Both the position numbers and the translations under genes were made by a program. 64,000 nt of DNA from Glandiceps talaboti (Eukaryota; Hemichordata; Enteropneusta; Spengelidae): positions 13,149,503 to 13,213,502 of the forward strand of contig NC_135551.1 in the NCBI RefSeq assembly GCF_964340395.1, given 5' to 3'. The notes below the pieces were generated by a model that saw only the letters and a program-made list of their open reading frames with translations, ran no database searches and had not been told where the DNA came from. Of the stretch, positions 56,796-64,000 are shown piece by piece (the first letter of the stretch is position 1; every line of letters starts with the position of its first letter).

Positions 56796-59355
56796 AATTC
56801 CGTATTTAAATTTGTGAAATATAAATATGCACCTCTTTAAGGGCGGATCTTTTTATTTTTCTGTTTCTCATCTCCCGACCGACCCTAATTTGGAGCTCCG
56901 ACATCAGAAAAAAAATTATTTCCGACCGACCCCAGAGTTCAGCACAACAAGATTGTAAGATTCGAACGAACATCAAACGTTCCTCATGGCTTCTTAAACC
57001 AGTGTTCTGCCGAGGCCACGACCTTGCATCATAGGCCCCTCAAAATTACATATGACGAAATAATTTTCCCACCTCGCGTCGCTTTGGCACATTCATTTTA
57101 CGGCAGACATCAAAATTATCTAAGTCCAGGGCCAGGCCCTGATGTCAATCCCACAAGAAGTATACTGACTCCGTAAGGGAAAGTTCTGTTGACATCATAT
57201 AAGATACTGTGACAACGCACAGTTCTATTGTTAACATAAAAAATGCCGCAAAAAGATCAACTTTGATAAAATTAATGTACAAATTGAAACAGAGGGAGTA
57301 GATGAGACCACAGGGTAAAGGACAAATGATCAATTTTGTACTCGCGATTTTCCGGATTTCTAATATTATTTTCTGTATATTTCAAATAAAGTTTTAAATA
57401 CTGTTTCCTCTCACTGTTTTTTTTCTATTTCCTACCTGATATCAATGTCTTATCTGAGTTTATCAGCTTTGCATTAATTAGTAGCTTGCTAGAACAAACT
57501 CACCATTTGCCTAAATTAACGCATTATACCGTGAGTATTATACCGTGAGTTTAAACATCTACCGTAACTGATACGACTAATGGTAATACACGGTATGAAG
57601 TGCACATACAGATATGCAATGCCAAAAATGGCGGACAATTCAAGGTTACGCTAATACTGAAACAAATAAACGAGAAACGACCTGTCTTTAAACACAGACA
57701 CCAAATGACTCTTATATTTATAAAGTAGGTAAAGCACTGGCATCCCCGTAACTGCTAGAAAATGTATAGCATGCGTAGGAACTAGGATGCTAGGTTGTAT
57801 CCATGAAAATAGTCCGTAACTCGCCATCATTACTACGTACACACTCAACTCTGTCGTCCAACATGATGGCAAGACCGAACACTCTTTTTTGAATGTATCA
57901 CTGCATGTCAAACTTTGTAGTCGTCTGTCTCTTCTAACACACTTTAATATACACGTGCTAATAAGTCTAAAGTTTATTTCTAAATACGTTTTCAGTAGGG
58001 AATTACGTAGACATGGTCACAAGTAAATGTAATACGCATAAATATAGCGCACTACTTTGCTCTGAGCAAATATTCTTCCACTCTGAGGTAGGCTGAGGGC
58101 GCAGTCTCAGCTCTGGTCGATAAAGTCACGATTACTACAAAATCATTTGTAGTAACTGTGATAAAGTCAAGTTTATCAGGAATGTTTCGAACGGGCCGTT
58201 TCTGTACATTTTCATACATGGACGTTTTAAGTCGTACATGATGAAAAGGTCATCAGGATAGCTTTAAACTTTACGAAATGATTGATTTGGAAAATATCTT
58301 TTAAGTAACCTCTCAGGGTCTGATGTAGGGTCTAAGTTCTGAAGGCTCTGCGACCTCTGTGACAGAGGGCCCTCTGTCTGAGAAGACAACTCTACCAATT
58401 TTCAAAAAATAGCTTACTGGGAACTGTTATTATGAATGGATTTCCTATGTAGTTAGGTAATAGTCTATGTGTAATGGAATATCTCAGACCACAGTATCTA
58501 ACCCCCCACCCCACCCCCTTTGTTACATCAGAGCAGCATGTGTCTTTCATGGCTGAGGTCGTTGAGGTTTGATGAAGGACGGGGCTCGAAATTAATGCAG
58601 TCGTGCGATACATTTTGCTGCAATGTAATAATAGCTCAGAATATTTCTATCATTTTCAAAATTATGCTTAAAATTGGTACATACTGCATTCCTAAAAAAA
58701 AATTTCTTGACCAGTTTTTAGCTTTAAATTAGTTGTGTCATAGGGAAATAACCGACTCCGAAATGGTAATGCGTTTCATGACCCATGACATGCATGACCC
58801 TGGAAGACGTTCCGATGTTTATTACTTTTAATTACTTTTAAACAGTAAATCCCAAAGGAGTTCTGACTTCTGGAAATGTTTATATGTTATCTGGTGGATT
58901 ATTTTGACAAGTTCATGCTGAAGAAAAATGTTTCATAGAAGTAATGATTTATATAAATGAAAATTCCTCTAGCATAGTGATGACAATCACGCAAGTGTTT
59001 AAAAAAGTTACATACTAAAGTTGAAATTGGATAACTTGAAAAAATTGTTAGCGATGACAATGCCACTTTGATTAATAGGACGAATGTATTAGTACTCCTG
59101 ATAAAATCATACAATAGTTCATGGCAACAGATGTACAGCCATCAGGATGATAAGTATTCATCTTCTTTCAAAGTTTGTTCTACGGACTTGTCAACCTTGT
59201 TCAAATGAAGGAAAGAGACCTGTAACAAGGAATTCAATAATGAGAAGAGAAAAGGTGTAGAGAGACTGACAGGACAGAAAGGACAGAGAATAGAACTGAA
59301 AAAATACAGATTTTTTGCCTTGCCCCCCCCCTTTTTTTTTATTTCGCCCGCCCGC
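56796..59355. mobile_element. 2.55-kb insertion inside the Ngaro RT
   Basis: It splits the RT between VSN and INPL. Its left part has CCGACCGACCC motifs at 56875 and 56927. Two minus-strand open frames with hydrophobic stretches lie within (57333-57145 and 57911-57651). No terminal inverted repeats or known protein were recognised, so its class is open. Confidence 0.55.
57651..57911 (-). CDS. Hypothetical two-pass membrane protein
   Basis: An 86-codon frame from ATG to TAG. It starts MTCSDTFKKECSVLPSCWTT and has two hydrophobic segments, at about residues 23-42 (LSVYVVMMASYGLFSWI) and 48-64 (HAIHFLAVTGMPVLYLLY), then a basic stretch. I do not recognise it. It may be an exon carried by the insertion or chance. 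Only length and hydrophobicity support it. Confidence 0.2.
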   Translation of the reverse strand: MTCSDTFKKECSVLPSCWTTELSVYVVMMASYGLFSWIQPSILVPTHAIHFLAVTGMPVLYLLYKYKSHLVSVFKDRSFLVYLFQY

Positions 59356-59850
59356 CCCGCATGATTAATCCACTGGAGATGAGAAACAAAACGAAAAAGG
59401 TCACCCTAAACAATCCTTTCGTTGCGAAGATGTGGGTACAGCAAAAGAAATGTAGCACGGGAGATTTTATGTTTAAGTTTGACATAAAGTCAAACTACCA
59501 TCACATAGAAATGTTTCCAGACCACAGGAAATTATTGGGCTTTTCTTGGAATTATAACGAGAAAATAATTTATGTTTTGCGTTTTACCTTTTGAGTTGTC
59601 AACGGGCCCATACATTTTCATCAAATTACTGATCGGAAAGGGGAGGGGAGAAGGTAATAGTCAGTGGTAATTTTCCTTGACGACGGGCTAGGTGCAGGAA
59701 GATCTTTTGAATCAGATTTGAATTCAGCACTAGCAGTGAAAAGTGATCTAGAGAAATTCGGGTTCACTACTAACGAAAACAAGAGTGTCTGGGTGCCAGT
59801 AAACGAAAGACTATGGATAGGCACTTTGATTAACTTAGTCGAGGGTTAGA
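59356..59850 (+). pseudogene. Ngaro reverse transcriptase, catalytic piece
   Basis: Resumes at MINPLEMRNKTKKVTLNNPF, then GDFMFKFDIKSNYHHIEMFP (motif A), LLGFSW, and after a shift VIFLDDGLGAGRSFESDLNS (motif C, LDD) and FTTNENKSVWVP with LWIGT. These are the ordered DIRS-type RT blocks. The LPFGLS/motif B region between them is frameshifted near 59600. Confidence 0.85.
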
Positions 59851-59859
59851 TTTTTATTC

Positions 59860-60540
59860 CTAATTTGCGATTACAGAAGTTGTTTAAGGCAACTGACACT
59901 CTGCTGGCTCACATGGATTCTACAAGAAACAGTAGAGTACATCTTGTACACGCAAAACAGTTGGCCAAGATTGTTGGATTATTTCTATGAGACCAGGCGT
60001 TGGCAAGATGCTTATGACACGACACTTGTATTTTGCACTAAACACACGTAGTTCCTGGAATAGCCAGGTTTAGGTGAGACCGGAGGCAAAACATGAGTTA
60101 CATTTTTAGAAAGACAATGCTACAAAACTTAATGAACTGCCAGTGTGGCATACCGAAAAGGTAACAGGGGTTGTTTATGCTGGTGCATCAAGCATATGGC
60201 AGATATGTCATAGAATACGATGGTTGTATTGCCCATGGTAAAGCGAAACGAAGCAGGTAAGAGTTCGACGTGGGGAGAGTTGCAAGCAGTTTACAGAATA
60301 CTGCTTAGTAGAATAGGTATAGTCGAGGTCATACCGTGAACTGGTTTACAGATTGCCAGAATGTGGTATGTGTGATTACTAAAGGCAGTATGAAAGCCGA
60401 ACTGCAGAAAATTGCATTCAGCAAATACATACATTGTAATTTGTGCACACACTGCCATTTCATTAATCCCAGAATAGGTACCCAGGACTGCCAATGAAAA
60501 AGCAGATTGCATTAGTAACTAAGGTAGTCGACAGCGATCA
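59860..60540 (+). pseudogene. Ngaro RNase H
   Basis: Pieces in several frames: RVHLVHAKQLAKIVGLF, SSTWGELQAVYRILLSR, VNWFTDCQNVVCVITKGSMK, AELQKIAFSKYIH and PRTANEKADCIS. They match the order of the RNase H and following region of DIRS-order pol. Confidence 0.7.
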
Positions 60541-60639
60541 TCAATCGGAGTATACTCCTCTATCTAGATAACGCATAGGGACCACGCACCGTCAACAGGT
60601 TTGTCTGCTCTTACAATGCACAATGTGAGCGATTTGATT

Positions 60640-61731
60640 CACTGTACTGGTGCCCCAACACGGAGGCAATGGATGATTTCACTCAATATTGGGGAACGAT
60701 AATAATTTGTTGTTGCCGCCCATTTGTTTGATATGAAAAGTTTGGAAATACATGAAGTATTGCAAAGCAATAGGCACTATATCATTATTTCACTTTGGAG
60801 GTCAGCTTATGTCTGGCCATGGATATGTCCAGACGGACTGCATTTTGCCAGTTGTGTGCAAGATTGGATAAAGTTGCACCAAGACGAGACTGTATTCGTT
60901 GAGGGGAGAGCCAAAAAATCCCCTTTTGTAGGGAAAGCATTGGGCTTTAGAATACTAGCGTTTAATAAGGCTGGATATTAAGATAGTGGGCAGAGTACAG
61001 ATCAGAAAATTCTGTACCTCGGTGACAGGCTATTGCAAAATGTGTAGCTGTGCCGAGTGACGTGACCGCACGGGATGCCGTCAGTGCGGATTCTAGTCGT
61101 TGGGAAGCTTTATCCCACCATAGCAGTCCATTAGTGCTGTGTATGGGAAAGCACTTGACGTCTAGGGACGTTAATCGCAGTGAAATTAACATGTTACATT
61201 TGTTGATCACAATTGAATTTGACTTTCTTTCAGATACTTCTTTAGGTATAGCGATGTGGTTTCTATAGGTATAGGGACATTACTTTTCATAGTTTTTACC
61301 TTCCTATATTATATTGTAATTAGGAAGAGCAAAATGGACCACTATAGGCCGGGGAGCACGGTTCACATTTCTAGACCTAGGGAACACACACTTGTCCAGT
61401 AGTGAAATTGCAGCAGTATATTTCTCTCATTGATACCAAGGGAAAACCAGACATGTTTATATTTAAACCTCTGTTCGTTTCAAAAGGTGCATGTAGTCTC
61501 ATCCATGCAAACAAAGAGATACGTTACACACGTGTAAGAGAAATCGGAAGGGAGAAAGTCGGGCTAGTGGTCCCAAATTCGTCAACATTTGGGACACATT
61601 CCTTCAGAATAGAAGGTGCTTCTACAGCAGCAAACGCTGGTATTGGTGATCATTGTCACCTTATTATTAGGAAGCATGGTAGGTGGAAATCAGACATTGC
61701 CAAGGACACCTACATTAATAGTAAGACATAG
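60640..61731 (+). pseudogene. Ngaro tyrosine recombinase
   Basis: N-terminal core-binding sequence: RFDSLYWCPNTEAMDDFTQY and, at 60780-60979, VQDWIKLHQDETVFVEGRAK with FRILAFNKAGY. The catalytic half, best at 61402-61731, reads KPDMFIFKPLFVSKGACSLI, then FGTHSFRIEGASTAANAG (HxxR motif), HGRWKSDIAKDTYINS (second His/Trp and the Tyr nucleophile). The catalytic set in this half is intact; the upstream frame has stops. Confidence 0.87.
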
Positions 61732-61798
61732 ATAAATATGTTAACAGTTTCTGAAAGTTTAGGTATCGAACCCACTCCCTTTCCCTTTGCGGGTCAAT

Positions 61799-61892
61799 GT
61801 GCGATATTACAGCCTGGTGGTAGCGTTACCAAGCGACGTACACAGCTTTTGGGTGTATGTTTGTGTATAAAGCCATGAGTGCAATCAGAACA
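61799..61892 (+). repeat. Split direct repeat B1
   Basis: Contains ATTACAGCCTGGTGGTAGCG, ACCAAGCGACGTA and AGCCATGAGTGCAATCAGAA. It adjoins A2 directly. Confidence 0.82.
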
Positions 61893-62030
61893 TGTAATTT
61901 CTGGAGTTACAATGTATAAACAGAAATTAATGTTCTTGTGGCACGTTGATGGCGCTCTTGTAGAGAGCTGTAAAGTAAATGAGAAGTCATTGAGCACTTC
62001 TATCTTTCGCGTTCACCAAGGAACGACCAT
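61893..62030 (+). repeat. Split direct repeat A2
   Basis: Starts TGTAATTTCTGGAGTTACAA and includes GGCGCTCTTGTAGAGAGC, TGTAAAGTAAATGAGAAGTC and CACCAAGGAA, the same order as A1. Confidence 0.82.
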
Positions 62031-62324
62031 CAACTTTTTGTTTCTTGATGGTTTGTGTGTGCATTTTAGGCAAGTCTTCTTTTTCACGATTACCTTTTAG
62101 GTACAGAGCAACAGATCGTGCATATGTTTTATGCGTGTGTACTTATTAGGCAGGTTTAAGCCATTGAAAGGTAGGGCCTACGCTTTTCAACAGCTATATT
62201 TTCCCGTGGGAAGGTTTTTTATCTATGTTTTTTTTAGTGCGAGGCCCAGCTAGGGCTAACTTTGTCTCCCAGGTGCAACAACAATTGATGTGTAATCACT
62301 TTTGTATTTGAACACACCACTCCA

Positions 62325-62424
62325 TGTGTGGTATTAAAGCCTGGTGGCAGCGTACACGTGACCAAGCAATGTAAACACGTCGTGAGTGTAAGTCTGTGTA
62401 TGAAGCCATGAGTGCAATCAGAAC
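62325..62424 (+). repeat. Split direct repeat B2, right end of the element
   Basis: Contains ATTAAAGCCTGGTGGCAGCG, ACCAAGCAATGTA and AGCCATGAGTGCAATCAGAA, matching B1. Host module sequence resumes right after. Confidence 0.82.
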
Positions 62425-62700
62425 GTATAACAATATCACTTCATGGAAATACAAACACAAATCTGGGCTGTGCTGTTTGTTACGGACTTCATTAGTATTC
62501 AAGATCAAGTCTATTGTGTCGACCTCATTTGAATTTCTATCTACTTCGTTCTCGACCGGTATCATCTTCTAGGCTTATGACAACCAATGGCAATGTTGTT
62601 GAGGATGGGACCTTGCTAAGATCGGCATACAAAACTGTATTAGGAAGGGGACATGACCCGATTCTGGTATGTAGGTCTACATTATCGCGTGGGGTCTCCG
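62425..62700. repeat. Host repeat module, copy 3 (right part)
   Basis: CTTCATGGAAATACAAACA and GTTACGGACTTCATTAGTAT continue copy 3 as in copy 1 at 19417-19480. After about 62560 nothing is recognised until the microsatellite. Confidence 0.7.
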
Positions 62701-62708
62701 TTTTCATG

Positions 62709-62752
<44 letters not shown>

Positions 62753-62833
62753 GGACTTTGACTGTATGTATGTATATATGGTGTGTGTGTGTGTATGTAT
62801 GTATGTATGTATGTATGTATGTATGTATGTATG
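62709..62833 (+). repeat. (TCTG)n and (ATGT)n microsatellites
   Basis: About 11 TCTG units to 62751, then ATGT units from 62764, at the left boundary of the second 3'-end duplication. Confidence 0.95.
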
Positions 62834-63479
62834 TCCATTCGTCCGTTAGTCCGTCTGTTTGCCTGACTGACTGATCAATGACTCATGATCACTACTCCTC
62901 GAATACTATTGAATATTCTAAGCATACTGGCTTCTCACATTACACGGATGATTCAATAATATATCAGTGAAAATTAGCTTAATAATTGAGTGAATCACAT
63001 CCCTGTTGTGTATCCTTTTCATCAAATTTCAGCAAGCACTTTCTACAGTTACTGTATATCTTTGTTTTCGTTCACCATGTTTGATTTCAACATTTTAATA
63101 TCACCTTTCTTCAAACCTAAACTTAATCAGCTTGAAATCCTAAAGATATAAGTGTATTTTAATAGTTAATCTAGATATCGTTATAGGAAAGTATTTATGG
63201 AAAGTCAAACAGTATCACACAACATTTACGATCTTCAAATTAATGGGCAATCACAACTTAATTTTGCTTTTAATGATGATAATTTTATTAATACCGAAAA
63301 CCGAAATTATAGATTTAATTCAACTAACAATAAGACAATATAAATTACATAATCAATTTGTTTTAAAGAATAAATAGATTACCATCACCAATACAATACA
63401 ACTATGAATTCGCAGATAATGTCTCTAAATAGTTTGAACGTGGCCTCTGTAGATTTTATGGTTCCGGTCTTCTGATTGT

Positions 63480-63495
63480 TCACTTATTGGTGCAT
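63480..63495 (-). CDS. Gene C exon 11: last codons and stop
   Basis: Same acceptor (TTTTTCTAG) and same end (CTNK, TGA) as gene B. Conservation of the acceptor and stop across paralogues supports this as the true C-terminus. AATAAA follows at 63289-63284 on the minus strand. Confidence 0.68.
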
Positions 63496-63910
63496 CTAGA
63501 AAAATAGAAATGAAATCCAATGCAATTCGGTGTTCTGGGTATGATAAGTATGTTATGAAAATAATAGCAACAGTGTGGACCTGTAATTACAAGTCGAAGA
63601 TGATTATTTACAAAACCTCTTTATCATGACGGTTTATTCGCAGAACAATATGGGTATACATGTCAAAGCTTGAGTTAAGAGAGGTATAAGTGAACTAATT
63701 GCCATTGAGGACGTTTACTCATATTTCAAGTACCACACAACTGATGACGTAGTTGCACGCTGTTGTGATGTAGGATGACCAGAATACATACGCCTTATTT
63801 TGTGTTGAAAGGTTTCATGTGTCATCTGTGCTTATTAGTAGCAACATTGTGGTAATATATAGCATAATACTATTTTATGTTGAAAGAGAACAAGCTATCA
63901 AACAACACAC

Positions 63911-64000
63911 CTTTCCCCTTGAGTGGAAGTAAACGGACCGTGGGTAATGAAGGAATGAGTAGATCCGGTAGTTATTTCACCAAGTTCTCTTTTGAGTCCA
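63911..64000 (-). CDS. Gene C exon 10, cut by the window edge
   Basis: Donor GTGTGT at 63910. The frame reads GLKRELGEITTGSTHSFITH then GPFTSTQGE. It differs from gene B by N to H and F to S only, and the frame is intact. The upstream exons lie to the right of the window. Confidence 0.8.

Larger units (their letters stand above)
55715..62424 (+). mobile_element. Ngaro-type tyrosine-recombinase retrotransposon
   Basis: Inside are gag with a zinc knuckle, RT/RNase H of DIRS type and a tyrosine recombinase. The ends are split direct repeats in the order A1 - genes - B1 - A2 - B2: A1 at 55715-55850, B1 at 61799-61892, A2 at 61893-62030, B2 at 62325-62424. This arrangement is known for Ngaro/PAT-like members of the DIRS order, which integrate by recombinase and leave no target duplication. 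Flanks rejoin into module copy 3 with no evident target duplication. A 2.55-kb foreign block interrupts the RT, and all frames are broken. Confidence 0.85.
62873..64000. repeat. Segmental duplication containing the gene C 3' end
   Basis: Collinear with 26385-27620 to the window edge; differences are mostly substitutions and small indels. Confidence 0.88.

Noticed and set aside
57599-57660. Plus-strand ATGGCGGACAATTC as a gene start
   Set aside because: The frame closes after eight codons and no splice donor fits. CAAAATGGCGG may just be a YY1-like motif.

Overview
This is a eukaryotic window. It has spliced exons with GT/AG borders, AT-rich introns, many long tetranucleotide microsatellites (mostly ACAT) and a dense mix of animal-type retroelements and DNA transposons. 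The host gene family (LDL-receptor class A, EGF-like and zona pellucida domains) and the element mix (CR1/L2-like LINEs, a Penelope-like element, a Ty3/gypsy element, a tyrosine-recombinase retroelement, Harbinger-like and palindromic MITEs) point to a marine invertebrate animal. An invertebrate deuterostome such as a hemichordate would fit, but the species is inferred, not seen.

The only well-supported host genes are members of a minus-strand tandem array of secreted ZP-domain proteins. Gene B is complete. I found eleven coding exons between 44540 and 27033: a signal peptide exon, a 31-nt microexon, two LDLa exons, one EGF-like exon, a Thr/Gln-rich exon running into the ZP-N half, three further ZP exons, a post-ZP exon and a very short last exon. 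Their phases agree at every junction and the total is 1545 nt (514 codons plus stop). Gene A keeps its first four exons here (14787 down to 2623) and runs off the left edge. Gene C shows only its last two exons (63480 to 64000) and runs off the right edge. The members lie on collinear segmental duplications: about 2.49-15.7 kb matches 36.6-45.4 kb, and 26.4-27.6 kb matches 62.9-64.0 kb.

Layout from left to right: a TA-flanked MITE (1.2-2.2 kb); gene A exons 4 to 2 (2.6-4.6 kb); gene A intron 1, filled with a restriction-like-endonuclease retroelement remnant, a Penelope-like element, two LINE fragments and a gypsy element (5.4-13.9 kb); gene A exon 1 (14.7 kb); an intergenic stretch with copy 1 of a host repeat module (18.3-19.6 kb); two minus-strand LINEs (19.9-26.0 kb); gene B (27.0-44.5 kb), with a Harbinger-like element in one intron, a tandem array of about 146-bp units in another, and a LINE plus a gypsy fragment in intron 1; a second Harbinger-like element (45.4-47.9 kb); module copies 2 and 3, separated by a 195-bp near-perfect palindrome (48.7-55.7 kb); a 6.7-kb Ngaro-type retroelement with split direct repeats (55.7-62.4 kb), itself broken by a 2.55-kb insertion; then the 3' end of gene C.

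Almost all transposon coding sequence is frameshifted or truncated, so these are dead copies. The host genes keep intact frames, so selection seems to act on the ZP exons while the introns and spacers collect elements. I saw no tRNA, rRNA or CRISPR signal.
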